Below are positions 47,490 through 58,284 of a stretch of 64,000 bases of DNA, piece by piece. A program made the position numbers and the translations under genes. The stretch spans positions 19,973,502 to 20,037,501 of the forward strand of contig NC_092226.1 in NCBI RefSeq assembly GCF_036320965.1, written 5' to 3'. Origin of the DNA: Panulirus ornatus (taxonomy: Eukaryota > Arthropoda > Malacostraca > Decapoda > Palinuridae). The number at the start of each line of letters is the position of its first letter. The stretch's first letter is position 1. Below the pieces are notes generated by a model that saw only the letters and a program-made list of their open reading frames with translations, ran no database searches and was not told the origin of the DNA.

Positions 47490-48392
47490 TGAAGATGTGT
47501 GTGAGTAATTTCGTGGAGGCTGTATGTACCTAAATGCACTCCCTTAAACTGGGTTTGATGACAGAGAGACACATGTCGAGCGTTGTCCATGAAGGGCCAG
47601 GTGAAGTCAAGCTCTGGTCCACAAGATCAGTTCGTCAAGTCTGGAATGGCGAAGAGCAAGGGTCAGTGACCATGGAACTGAGGTTTGTGTGGTCCAGTGA
47701 GGACGGGAAGGGTCGGTGTCCAGTCGACCAGAGAGGGCGTCAGGACCAGACCGCTGACGCATCAGCAAGGTCACATCCAGGACCTGGAAGGTCAACGGGG
47801 CAGAGGATCCACGCCGTCGAGCCAAGGGAAATGTCGAGCTTCCCTCTGGAAAGTAGAACCTGGCCACACAGACACACGGGAGGAGAACGATCGTGGTCTC
47901 TTGATGTGGTTTTTGAAGGTCGCCAGGTCAACCACCAGGAGAGGTGGGGGGGGGGGGGGGGGTGTTGGTCACTTAGGGAACTGGTTGTGTGTGTGACGCG
48001 CTGGTCGACGTATGTATGTTTGGGCGGGCGTCCTTCTGGTGTCGCCATCTGTGGCTGTCACCACACCCGTGTCGCTGCTGCTGTCCCTTGTTGTAGGATA
48101 ATTAACACAGATGAATCGACGCTGATAATGTCACGTGTTATAAAGTTATATTACATTAATTACCCGTTTGGTCATAACACCCTTGAGCATGACGGTTCAA
48201 CCTTTGGCCTATCATGGACTGACCTTTGACCTGACCCCACTCAAGAGTCGCGTTAGAGGCAAGACCATCATATGCAAGGGTCATTAACGTCGTGCTCTCA
48301 TGTCGTGTTGATGTGTTCAAGAGTCGTACCATCGTGCTGAAAGGTCGTGTCGTAGTCTACGAGAGTCGTATCGTCGTGCTCAAGGGCCGCAG
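47490..48392 (+). repeat. Left arm of the 2.3-kb palindrome
   Basis: From 47534 to 48269 it is nearly identical to the reverse complement of 49021-49772. Weaker pairing extends outward to about 47490 and inward to 48392. Landmarks are GAACTGGTTGTGTGTGTGAC, a G-run at 47946-47962, GATGAATCGACGCTGATAAT and a perfect DR1 (TGACCTTTGACCT, 48220-48232). A 231-codon ORF (47534-48229) is open only in this arm; its glycine stretch comes from the G-run, so I do not call it a gene. Confidence 0.95.
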
Positions 48393-48840
48393 ACTGGTCT
48401 CGACGCCTGAGACCTTCCAGCCACACTTGGACTCGACGCCAGAGACCCACCAGCCACACTTGGTCTCGACGCCAGAGACCCACCAGCCACACTTGGTCTC
48501 GATACCAGAGACTGGGTCACTGATGTAAAGACCAAGTGTATCTGGAGGGTCTCGCACGTCGAGTTCCATGTGTGGCTGATGGGTCTCTGGTGTCAAAACC
48601 CACCAGCCTCACTTGTTCTTGAAGCCTGATGCCCATCAGCCAAACTTGGTCTCCACGCTAGGGACCTACCAGCTTGGTCTCGACGCCCGAGACCCACCAG
48701 ACGTACTTGGTGTCTCTAAACCAGTGAACCATGAACCACAGTTGGTCTCGACGCCAGAAACCAACTAGACCACACTTGGTTTCATCGTCAGAGACCCACC
48801 AGCCACACTTGGTCTCGATGCCAAAGACGCATCTGATGTA
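48393..48840. repeat. 33-bp minisatellite at the palindrome centre
   Basis: CCAGCCACACTTGGTCTCGA then CGCCAGAGACCCA recurs at 33 bases (48421 to 48454), with degenerate copies through 48840, all in one orientation. The centre is therefore a unidirectional array flanked by inverted arms. Confidence 0.92.
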
Positions 48841-48879
48841 TACTTTCGCACACTGGTGCAGTTGTTGTGGTTGACTGAG

Positions 48880-49815
48880 CATGTTGGTACGACTCTTGAA
48901 CACGTCGGAACGACGTTTGATTGTAACGGTGCGATTCTTGAATACTACGACACGACCCTCGAGCACGACAGTCGGTACGACCCTTGAGCATGACGTTTCG
49001 ACGTTACGACCCCTGGTTAGGATGGTCTTGCCTCTGACGCGACTCTTGAGTGGGGTCAGGTCAAAGGTCAGTCCATGATAGGCCAAAGGTTGAACGGTCA
49101 TGCTCAAGGGTATCATGACCAAACGGGTAATTAATGTAATATAACTTTATAACACGTGACATTATCAGCGTCGATTCATCTGTGTTAATTATCCTACAAC
49201 AAGGGACAGCAGCAGCGACACGGGTGTGGTGACAGCCACAGATGGCGACACCAAAAGGACGCCCGCCCAAACATACACACGTCGACCAGCGCGTCACACA
49301 CACAACCAGTTCCCTAAGTGACCCCCCCCCCCCTCCCCCTACCTCTCCTGGTGGTTGACCTGGCGACCTTCAACAACCACATCAAGAGACCACGATCGTT
49401 CTCCTCCCGTGTGTCTGTGTGGCCAGGTTCTACTTTCCAGAGGGAAGCTCGACATTTCCCTTGGCTCATAGGCGTGGATCCTCTGCCCCGTTGACCTTCC
49501 AGGTCCTGGATGTGACCTTGCTGATGCGTCAGTGGTCTGGTCCTGACGTCCTCTCTGGTCGACTGGACTCCGACCCTTCCCGTCCTCACTGGACCACACA
49601 AACCTCAGTTCCATGGTCACTGACCCTTGCTCTTCGCCATTCCAGACTTGACGAACTGATCTTGTAGACCAGAGCTTGACTTCACCTGGCCCTTCCCTCG
49701 TGTCGTTTAATGGACAAGGCTCAACACATGTCCGTCTCTCATCATTAGTATTAACCCAGTTTAAGGGAGCACATCAGGTACGTTGAACCTCTCCACAGCA
49801 TTGCTTACACACACC
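48880..49815 (-). repeat. Right arm of the 2.3-kb palindrome
   Basis: Reverse complement of the left arm. The homopolymer is shorter here (C-run at 49322-49333), and a 21-base insertion relative to the left arm lies near 49695-49715. A second copy of the perfect DR1 lies at 49058-49070. Confidence 0.95.
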
Positions 49816-49859
49816 CTCAACCCAAGATCAGTGAAGTATGGACTTCCACACTTATAAAT

Positions 49860-51305
49860 GTGTTACTTTCTTTACACAATAAGTTGATTTCTCTAATGAG
49901 ACCAGGTTCTCCATTCACACCACCTCCAATCCCATCCGGAGTCATTCCTCTGCCACCTTTATCTGAAATGTCCCCCAGCTCTGGTCATCACTTCTCACAC
50001 TACGTCTGTTCATCTCTGCCGCTGGTCTTGCCTAGCCTATCATCTGCCATATGTTCCATGTACTCATACTCTCCTAAAATATATATGTATCCATTCATCT
50101 TTCTAATGACTTTTTCGAACCGCATAACCTTCTCACATCTTCATTCTAACTGTCCTCCTAATACCAACCATACTACGCATATTATTCAGTCTCTCCTGCT
50201 TTTATTTTTCACGTGTCCTGACCTATGAACACTTGGATGCTACGGTCATACATTAGCGAGCTTCTTCCACTCTCTACACTTTTATTTCTTCTCATATCAA
50301 TTCATCTTTCCTAGGACCATGTACAGTAAGCTTTACAACCAAATATCTAAACTAATCCACAACATCTAGTCCTTCACCATGCAAACTGAATTTACACTCT
50401 GACATTCCATCCTTTTCACAAGCTGCAGACTTATCTTTATTTGCATTCACTATAAGCATCCTGCTTGTGCATACATCCTCTCACCCGCCCACCATTCTGT
50501 CCGGTTCTTCCTCTGATTTATCTCGCAACACAGCATCATCTACATACAGCAACTGCTGCAACTTCCAGTCTGTTTCTCCATGATCCCCTTGCCTGGTCCA
50601 CACCTCGCACTATGCCCCGGCCATAAGACAGCACACACCGTTGACACTCTCCTGCATATATTTTACACCATTGTCTCAAACCACCATTTACTCACACACG
50701 CATTAGTTCCATTGTCGAAGCCCCGGGCAACATTCCATGTTAACTATCATATAGAGTCAAAACTTTCCACAGGGTTTTCACATTCGCTTTAATCATATGC
50801 CTATTTTTTTCTCTCTCAGTCCATTAAGTGTTGCACACATCTTTTGTTCCTCTGAAAGTTTGTCAACTGCTTGTCCGAGAAATAAAAGATCCTCTTCATT
50901 TAACACGAACCATCACTGTCCTACCATAGACTTAGCCAAGTACGGGAAGGAGACATATTCCGCTGCAATGTTTATATATTCACCTTTGCTGTCCTAACCC
51001 TCAGGCATTGAAGTAATGACTACCTTCGTCTAACCATCAGGCACATGCCCACTGTACCATGCTTCTATATACACTTTCCAGAGGTACTCAGCAGTGTCTC
51101 ATCTCCACTCTTCTACATCTTGCTCACCAGACCATGATGATGCCCCCAAGGTTTTCCGTTCGCTAAACGTGGCATTACTCTCCTCACTTCCTCCTTTGTA
51201 GTGTCTTACTTCTGTTGCTGTTGTATCACTTCTTTCCTCTCCATCACCGACAAACATCATCCAGTTACTAGCATTTACCAAAACTTGTCTAGTGTACTTC
51301 TCATC

Positions 51306-51374
<69 letters not shown>

Positions 51375-51470
51375 CGCTCACACTCTTCCTCATCTCTTTC
51401 CATATTGCCTTGCTATTTTCTTTTGAATTCTGATAGTTTTTTCTTCCGTGTTCCTCGTTTACTTTCCTTT
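49860..51470 (-). pseudogene. Heavily decayed non-LTR reverse transcriptase, interrupted by (CA)n
   Basis: Minus-strand landmarks in order: KPWGHHHGLVSKM near 51130-51165; AWYSGHVPDG (51033-51062) followed by TKVVITSMPEG (compare VPxxWxxxxIVPLYKG); DSKGEYIN near 50985-51000; LLYVDDAVLRDKSEEEPDRM with the catalytic YVDD codons at 50536-50547; then NANKDKSAACEKDGM (50420-50465) and an LHGEGLDVVD region (compare LxGExLExVxxFxYLG). The remainder to 49860 is coding-like but scrambled. A (CA)n tract sits at 51308-51372 near its 5' side. It is distinct from and much older than the copies at 27.9 and 55.3 kb. Confidence 0.65.
51308..51372. repeat. (CA)n microsatellite
   Basis: Uninterrupted CA dinucleotides. 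Confidence 0.97.
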
Positions 51471-51662
51471 TCTTAATATGTACAATCCCTTTTTTTTTCC
51501 AAGAATTTCTAGCCTTTGGTCTTTGTCAACCTTTCTTCTCAGTCTTATAACAGGTTCAGCTTCTTTTCCCAAACTCCATTTTCATTTATCACCTTAAATC
51601 ATCATTCCACTGTGTTGTACCTCGCTTTCCACCGCCTTTACAGCACACACACGTCCCTAACA

Positions 51663-51843
51663 GCCTCCAATAGAGTAACGGAGCAGCAACAATGCGCCCA
51701 TGGCCTACTTTACTGGCCTGCGGAGTTAAGGTTGGAGACTTCATCTCGTGCGAATATTCCCCACACAATATGTATTTGGCCTCGGACGAAAGTGGCGTGC
51801 CTGCAGCTGCTCCTGACGAAAGGGTACAAGTTCGTACGGGTGA
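51663..51843 (+). other. Possible small exon (AG acceptor, ATG-initiated frame, GTGAGT donor)
   Basis: Preceded by CCCTAACAG and ending at TACGG|GTGAGT. The ATG near 51690 opens about 50 codons of balanced composition (contains KVGDFISCEYSPHNMYLASD). It is too short to identify and the opposite strand is also open, so it remains a weak candidate. Confidence 0.15.
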
Positions 51844-51855
51844 GTGAAGTGTAAG

Positions 51856-52647
51856 GGGAATGAATGACAGAAAGAGGATAAACGTTGATGGCAATTTTGG
51901 AAGGGGAAAATTAAGACATGATATATTTGTGTTGGGGGTGAGAGGCAGTGAGACTCTTGCTTGACCGGGATGGAGTGAATGGTGTGAAATCAGGGCAACG
52001 TGATGTATGGTACGGATGATTATCCAAGAAAAGGTGTTGAGGCAGCGCTAACGAAGGATGAATGATTTGAAAAGATGTTTGATGGTAAGTGTGTCAGTCC
52101 ATGATTAATAGTCGCGAAGTTCAAGTGTGAGACATGAAGGATGTCTTCATTGGTTAGGTGATGAACCATGTGATTAGAGGGGAACTGGAGGTGGAGGTTG
52201 CTTTCTGGAGAGAAGTTGAAAGAGCAGTAGAATATGACACGAGTGGATAGTTAGAGAACAGAGGAGGGGAGAGGATAGTTGGTGGATAGGGGCACCCGGG
52301 TGGTGAAAAAATTACGTGGACTGTGTGGATGTGGAGCAGCAACGATGAATGTGACAGATACATACTTTTAGATATAAACATATTCCTTGATACTCATGGT
52401 ACAGACGGAGGGAAGAGAGGTGGACCAGTTGAGGAATGAAAGGTGAACACGCACTGAACCTTCCCAGGAGAAGTTAAGGCGAGAACCTGAGAAGACCCGG
52501 AGCAGTCCAGAGTGAGTGAGGTGGTGTGTGGAGACACTGAGACCCCCACCATCCTCCCCTGCAGTAAACAAAGACTTCTACTACCTCACGCTGGACACCA
52601 AGCTTGATGTCTCTCACCTCCTGAGGGGGACAAGTCTCAAACTCTTA
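51856..52647. other. No gene recognised
   Basis: Purine-rich unique DNA with no array, known motif or sustained coding frame. Confidence 0.5.
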
Positions 52648-53050
52648 CCTTCCATAATGGGCCAGGCTTGACTGACCTCACCCTTCCATAATGGGCCAGG
52701 CTTGACTGACCTCACCCTTCCATAATGGGCCAGGCTTGACTGACCTCACCCTTCCATAATGGACCAGGCTTGACTGACCTCACCCTTCCATAATGGACCA
52801 GGCTTGACTGACCTCACCCTTCCATAATGGGCCAGGCTTGACTGACCTCACCCTTCCATAATGGGCCAGGCTTGACTGACCTCACCCTTCCATAATGGAC
52901 CAGGTTTGACTGACCTCACGCTTCCATAATGGACCAGGCTTGACTGACCTCACGCTTCCATAATGGACCAGGCTCGACCTCACGCATCCATAATGGACCA
53001 GGCTTGACCTCCCCCTTCCATAATGGACCAGGCTTGACCTCCCTGTTGTT
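52648..53050. repeat. 34-bp minisatellite, about 12 copies
   Basis: CTTCCATAATGG(G/A)CCAGGCT then TGACTGACCTCACC at 34-base spacing. The last three units lack TGAC and are shorter, a gradient of decay toward the right. Confidence 0.95.
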
Positions 53051-53499
53051 CACTGGGCTAGACCGTCTGCTCCCCCTGCCTAGGGTACTGACCAACTAAT
53101 CAGTATTGCCACCCAGGACGTGCCAGCAATCACTGGAGGGCCGTCCCTCCTCCCCCCAACCCCACATCTTGCCCACCGGGGGTCCAGCATCAATCTGTAG
53201 TCAAGGATCAAAGGCGCCTAAGGATGTTGGTGTGGCGGGCGGCGATAGTGGCGGCCGACACACACACACACACACACACACACACCAGACCTACTCCTCA
53301 GCGTCAGGCCCCAAAGTCAGGACATTCTGTTCGTCGTTGTTATGTCCTTCTCCTGCTCCTCTTCACCCAAGCTATTATTGTCGTGTTTTTCTCCACCTCC
53401 AGTCCGTTTTCTTTTCATGATCCATATCCTGTTTTCTTCAAGGTCATAGGCCTTTGTTCTTCGTATGTGCGTAGGCCGTTCCAGTTCTCTGTCAGACGA
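53051..53499. other. No gene recognised
   Basis: (CA)n at 53260-53285. ORFs of 104 and 130 codons run through it without recognised motifs. Confidence 0.5.
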
Positions 53500-54005
53500 A
53501 GACCTCAGAGACCACCACACAGGACAGTGAAGACTTCAGAGACCACAGGGGAGTCAAGGTCTTCTGAGACCATCATAGAGGGTAATGAAGACTTCAGAGA
53601 TCACTACACAGGGTAGTGAACTATCTAGAAAAGACATTAGAGACCACAAAGACCACCAGGCAGGGTCGTGAACCACCAATGCTCAAGAAAGACCACAAAG
53701 ACCACCAGGCAGGGTCGTGAACCACCATTGCTTAGGAAAGACCACAAAGACCACCAGGCAGGGTCGTGAACCACCAATGCTTAGGAAAGACCACAAAGAC
53801 CACCACGAGACTGGGTCGCGAACCACCACTACAAGGGAAGACCCCAAAGACCACCAGGCAGGGTCGTGATCTACCAATGCTTAGGAAAGACCACAAAGAC
53901 CACCACGAGACTGGGTCGCGAACCACCAATGCTTAGGAAAGACCACAAAGACCACCACGAGACTGGTTCGCGAACCACCACTACAAGGGAAGACCACAGG
54001 GACCC
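53500..54005. repeat. 49-bp minisatellite, about 8 copies plus diverged left edge
   Basis: GACCACCAGGCAGGGTCGTG then AACCACCAATGCTTAGGAAA GACCACAAA repeats at 49 bases (53651 to 53700). Variant units carry GAGACTGGGTCGCG and CTACAAGGGAA. The left edge consists of GAAGACTTCAGAGACCAC-type shorter units. Confidence 0.93.
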
Positions 54006-54834
54006 TTAAATCAGGGTGTTGTGACACATGTCCATCAGTTCAGTACCGGCCAGATTTCTTCAACACACTGTAGAGAGTCTATGATTGGACACTATGTCAC
54101 ATGATATCACCTTCCACGTCGAGATGTTCCTCGTTTTTTAGACACCATCCACCTTTGTGGAGGCGTGCGGCAGCCGAGACCAGAAGAGAAGCTCATTTTG
54201 CTCAGTATACAAGTGTTTTGAAATACAGTTCCATATCCGTAACATCTGTTGTGTTCCGCACATTAATCATGACGTCTGGGTTGAATATAAGCCCCAGTCG
54301 CGGTAGCTGTGGCTGGAAGGATTGATGAGAGAGACATGTAGTACTTGGAAGTACATACATGGGAGAGGCAGGAAGCAGAAGACCTTCTTGGTCTCTGACG
54401 GGGTTTACCTGACGGAGGAGAGTATTGTAACGTAGGTAGGGCTGACCCGCGCCAGTGACCCGTGGACCGGTAGGTGACACATGGCCGGGTAAACACAACG
54501 ATCTATGCTAATGTCGAACTCCGTGTAAACAAACCAATACATATAAATGAGGCCGGTCAACACAGCTAACTGTGGCGGGGGAGATTACGGGGTACAACTG
54601 CCCTGCTGGCCGGCCAGGCCTGGGGTTGCTGTGGGCGGGGAGGTGTGGCGGGTGGATGCCAGGGTGGTGGTGTTGGAACGGGAGTGTGTTGCTTCTGGGA
54701 TGAGAGTTATCTGAGGGTGTCTCTGACATCTTACGTTATCACCAACAGCCTCGAAAGATGGTGTGTTGTTGTTTGTATTCCTCTGTGTCCTCGTGACTTT
54801 AAGGTGTCGACCTCACGGACGAGTCTGCATGATT
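54006..54834. other. No gene recognised
   Basis: Unique-looking DNA; short ORFs only. Confidence 0.5.
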
Positions 54835-55012
54835 AGAGGTGTCAGCATGACAGAGGGTCTGTATGAAAGAGGTGTCTGCATGACTAGAGGTGTCAGCATG
54901 ACAGAGGGTCTGTATGAAAGAGGTGTCTGCATGACAGAGGGTCTGCACGACAGAGGGTCTGTATGAGAGAGGTGTCACCATCTCTGGGGGTGTCACATCT
55001 CTGGGGTTGTCA
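54835..55012. repeat. GAGGTGTC(T/A)GCATGACAGAG minisatellite
   Basis: About seven irregular units of 24-33 bases alternating GAGGTGTCTGCATGA and CAGAGGGTCTGTATGAAA. Confidence 0.88.
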
Positions 55013-55301
55013 GCATGACAGGAAGAGAGTAGTTACGAAGGGAGAATGATATCGTGAAAGGATTGGAATATATGACGTGAGATCGTACCCCAACAACACT
55101 TGTGAACGCTAAATACAGCGACCATCTTGACCAGATCCGGGTCGTCTTGGCGAAGTGACGTGTAGGTTGCAGGTGAACAGCTGGTCTTACTGCTTGACCT
55201 AACGCCAGGTGGCGCCCGTTGCTGACATGAAATGCTAGTTCCTGATCACTGCGAGTGAATGTTGGGGTGAAGAGGGTGGTGAGAGTAAGTGAGCTTGGGA
55301 A

Positions 55302-55555
55302 GTGACTTGTGTGAGGAAGTACCAGGAGAGGCTGAGTACAGAATGGAAAAAGGTGAGAACAATGGAAGTAAGGGGAGTGGGGGAGGAATGGGATGTATTT
55401 AGGGAATCAGTGGTGGATTGCGCAAAAGATGCTTGTGGCATGAGAAGAGTGGGAGATGGGTTGATTAGAAAGGGTAGTGAGTGGTGGGATGAAGAAGTAA
55501 GATTATTAGTGAAAGAGAAGAGAGAGGCATTTGGCGATTTTTGCAGGGAAAAAAT
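55302..55555 (+). pseudogene. Linker region upstream of the reverse transcriptase (frame 1 of copy 2)
   Basis: Contains RKYQERLSTEWKKVRTMEVR, VGEEWDVFRESVVDCAKDA and EWWDEEVRLLVKEKREAFGD, a charged helical linker with the WWDEEV motif widespread just before the RT domain in RTE-type ORF2. It then runs out of frame at a six-A run. The next frame continues the same protein in register, so one A is missing relative to an intact reading. Confidence 0.75.
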
Positions 55556-55570
55556 GCAATTGAGTTGGAG

Positions 55571-56518
55571 ATGTATAAAAGAAAGAGACAGGAGGTCAAG
55601 AGAAAGGTGCAAGAGGTGAAAAAGAGGGCAAATGAGAGTTGGGGTGAGAGAGTATCATTAAATTTTAGGGAGAATAAAAAGATGTTCTGGAAGGAGGTAA
55701 ATAAAGTGCGTAAGACAAGGGAGCAAATGGGAACTTCAGTGAAGGGCGCAGATGGGGAGGTGATAACAAGTAGTGGTGATGTGAGGAGATGGAGTGAGTA
55801 TTTTGAAGGTTTGTTGAATGTGTTTGATGATAGAGTGGCAGATATAGGGTGTTTTGGTCGAGGTGGTGTGCAAAGTGAGAGGGTTAGGGAAAATGATTTG
55901 GTAAACAGAGAAGAGGTAGTAAAAGCTTTGCGGAAGATGAAAGCCGGCAAGGCACCAGGTTTGGATGGTATTGCAGTGGAATTTATTAAAAAAGAGGGTG
56001 ACTGTATTATTGACTGGTTGGTAAGGCTATTTAATGTATGTATGACTCATGGTGAGGTGCCTGAGGATTGGCGGAATGCGTGCATAGTGCCATTGTACAA
56101 AGGCAGAGGAGATAAGAGTGAGTGCTCAAATTACAGAGGTATAAGTTTGTTGAGTATTCCTGGTAAATTATATGGGAGGGTATTGATTGAGAGGGTGAAG
56201 GCATGTACAGAGCATCAGATTGGGGAAGAGCAGTGTGGTTTCAGAAGTGGTAGAGGATGTGTGGATCAGGTGTTTGCTTTGAAGAATGTATGTGAGAAAT
56301 ACTTAGAAAAGCAAATGGATTTGTATGTAGCATTTATGGATCTGGAGAAGGCATATGATAGAGTTGATAGAGATGCTCTGTGGAAGGTATTAATAATATA
56401 TGGTGTGGGAGGCAAGTTGTTAGAAGCAGTGAAAAGTTTTAATCGAGGACGTAAGGCATGTGTACGTGTAGGAAGAGAGGAAAGTGATTGGTTCTCAGTG
56501 AATGTAGGTTTGCGGTAG
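55571..56518 (+). pseudogene. Reverse transcriptase N-terminal part and fingers/palm (frame 2 of copy 2)
   Basis: After a basic helical stretch comes KAPGLDGIAVEFIKKEG, then VPEDWRNACIVPLYKGRGDK, SNYRGISLLSIPGKLYGRVL, QCGFRSGRGCVDQVFALK and FMDLEKAYDRVDRDALW. The last is motif A, with its catalytic Asp codon at 56339-56341. The frame closes at TAG 56516-56518, which falls on the glutamine of the conserved GLRQG motif (B). The same frame resumes at once as GCMMSPWLFNLFMDG. The upstream boundary is arbitrary; a TTG at 55541 is the earliest in-frame codon tied to this frame. Confidence 0.88.
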
Positions 56519-57427
56519 GGGTGTATGATGTCTCCATGGTTGTTTAATTTGTTTATGGATGGGGTTGTTAGGGAGGTGAATGCAAGAGTTTTGGAAAGAG
56601 GGGCAAGTATGAAGTCTATTGGGGATGAGAGAGCTTGGGAAGTGAGTCAGTTGTTGTTCGCTGATGATACAGCGCTGGTGGCTGATTCATGTGAGAAACT
56701 GCAGAAGCTGGTGACTGAGTTTGGTAAAATGTGTGAAAGAAGAAAGTTAAGAGTAAATGTGAATAAGAGCAAGGTAATTAGGTACTGTAGGGTTGAGGGT
56801 CAAGTCAATTGGGAGGTAAGTTTGAATGGAGAAAAACTGGAGGAAGTAAAGTGTTTTAGATATCTGGGAGTGGATCTGGCAGCGGATGGAACCATGGAAG
56901 CGGAAGTGGATCATAGGGTGGGGGAGGGGGCGAAAATCCTGGGAGCATTGAAGAATGTGTGGAAGTCGAGAACATTATCTCGGAAAGCAAAAATGGGTAT
57001 GTTTGAAGGAATAGTGGTTCCAACAATATTGTATGGTTGCGAGGCGTGGGCTATGGATAGAGTTGTGCGCAGGAGGATGGATGTGCTGGAAATGAGATGT
57101 TTGAGGACAATGTGTGGTGTGAGGTGGTTTGATCGAGTAAGTAACATAAGGGTAAGAGAGATGTGTGGAAATAAAAAGAGCGTGGTTGAGAGAGCAGAAG
57201 AGGGTGTTTTGAAATGGTTTGGGCACATGGAGAGAATGAGTGAGGAAAGATTGACCAAGAGGATATATGTGTCGGAGGTTGAGGGAACGAGGAGAAGTGG
57301 GAGACCAAATTGGAGGTGGAAAGATGGAGTGAAAAAGATTTTGTGTGATCGGGGCCTGAACTTGCAGGAGGGTGAAAGGAGGGCAAGGAATAGAGTGAAT
57401 TGGATCGATGTGGTATACCGGGGTTGA
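56519..57427 (+). pseudogene. Reverse transcriptase C-terminal part and tail domain (after the TAG, copy 2)
   Basis: Same frame as the preceding segment. It carries SPWLFNLFMDGVVREVNARV, motif C FADD (56657-56668) in SQLLFADDTALVADS, then CFRYLGVDLAADGTM, ILYGCEAWAMDRVVRRRMDV, LKWFGHMERMSEERLTKRIY and GRPNWRWKDGVKKIL. It is open to the natural stop. Both catalytic positions (motifs A and C) are therefore intact at codon level despite the stop and shift. Confidence 0.88.
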
Positions 57428-57622
57428 CGTGCTGTCAGTGGATTGAATCAGGGCATGTGAAGCGTCTGGGGTAAACCATGGAAAGCTGTGTAGGTATGTA
57501 TATTTGCGTGTGTGGACGTATGTATATACATGTGTATAGGGGTGGGTTGGGCCATTTCTTTCGTCTGTTTCCTTGCGCTACCTCGCAAACGCGGTAGACA
57601 GCGACAAAGCAAAAAGAAAAAG

Positions 57623-57624
<2 letters not shown>

Positions 57625-57710
<86 letters not shown>
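57625..57710. repeat. (AT)n tail of RTE-like copy 2
   Basis: Uninterrupted AT tract of about 86 bases. Confidence 0.97.
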
Positions 57711-57712
<2 letters not shown>

Positions 57713-57930
57713 CCACGAGGAAAATGAAACACGATAAGTTCCCAAGTGCACTTGCGTGTAATGATCACATCGTCAGGGGAGATACAAGAATGAGATAGAA
57801 GACGAAGAACAGTCAGTTTATGTACAAGGAAGAGGCGGAGCGAAGACGCCGTTGGTAAACAAGCGTTAATGAGATGGTCTTGATTAGGGTATTCAGTTGC
57901 CTGTATTGCCGTCTTAGCTAATATACAAAA
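57711..57930 (+). mobile_element. Dispersed repeat with the conserved GTTAATGAGATGG module
   Basis: Begins GACCACGAGGAAAATGAAAC after the (AT)n tract. From 57863 it carries CGTTAATGAGATGGTCTTGA, TTAGGGTATTCAGTTGCC and GCCGTCTTAGCTAA, the same module as 34373-34435. Non-coding; family unknown to me. Confidence 0.55.
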
Positions 57931-58284
57931 AGATATTCTCCTTTGAATATTCCATTCCTTCCCTCATGAATGAAATACTCTTCCATGAGAATCAAGTTGA
58001 TAATTATTCACGTCATGAAGTCATGCATTCACTGTAAAAGGATCATAAAGATATTAAAAAAAAAACCTTTGCCTGACTTCCCTGCCAAAGTGACTACCAC
58101 CTGAAGCCTAATGGTAAACACTCAGACGATCATGTCATTAAACACAACCGTCCTTTAGATCCGTCGTGAAGATTTAAACCACTTTGATGAGGAACAGGCT
58201 TACGTTACCTACCGCTAGTCCAAACAAGACGTATTGGTCGGGTCAGTTAAGCGTCGTGTGTGTGTGTGTGTGTGGGGGGGGGAT
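57931..58284. other. No gene recognised
   Basis: A/T-rich DNA ending in a short (GT)n and G-run (58256-58281). Confidence 0.5.

Larger units (their letters stand above)
55256..57624 (+). mobile_element. RTE-like non-LTR retrotransposon, copy 2, longest copy, 5'-truncated and mutated
   Basis: Coding resemblance begins about 55256, in mid-ORF, with an in-frame TGA at 55290. The element runs through the reverse transcriptase and tail domains to a TGA at 57425-57427. A 3' UTR of about 195 bases follows, with the hairpin near 57573-57604, an A-rich stretch and an (AT)n tail (57625-57710). No endonuclease domain is present. Inactivating changes seen are one frameshift in an A-run (55549-55554) and one TAG (56516-56518). 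It is about 3 percent diverged from copy 1 by hand count. Confidence 0.9.

Noticed and set aside
47534..48229. 231-codon plus-strand ORF in the left palindrome arm
   Set aside because: No family motif. The glycine run comes from a G homopolymer, and the near-identical right arm does not keep the frame, so there is no sign of selection.
55235..55950. Minus-strand ORFs of 125 and 161 codons opposite the retrotransposon
   Set aside because: Antisense shadows of the RTE-like coding strand. The plus strand carries the RT motifs.
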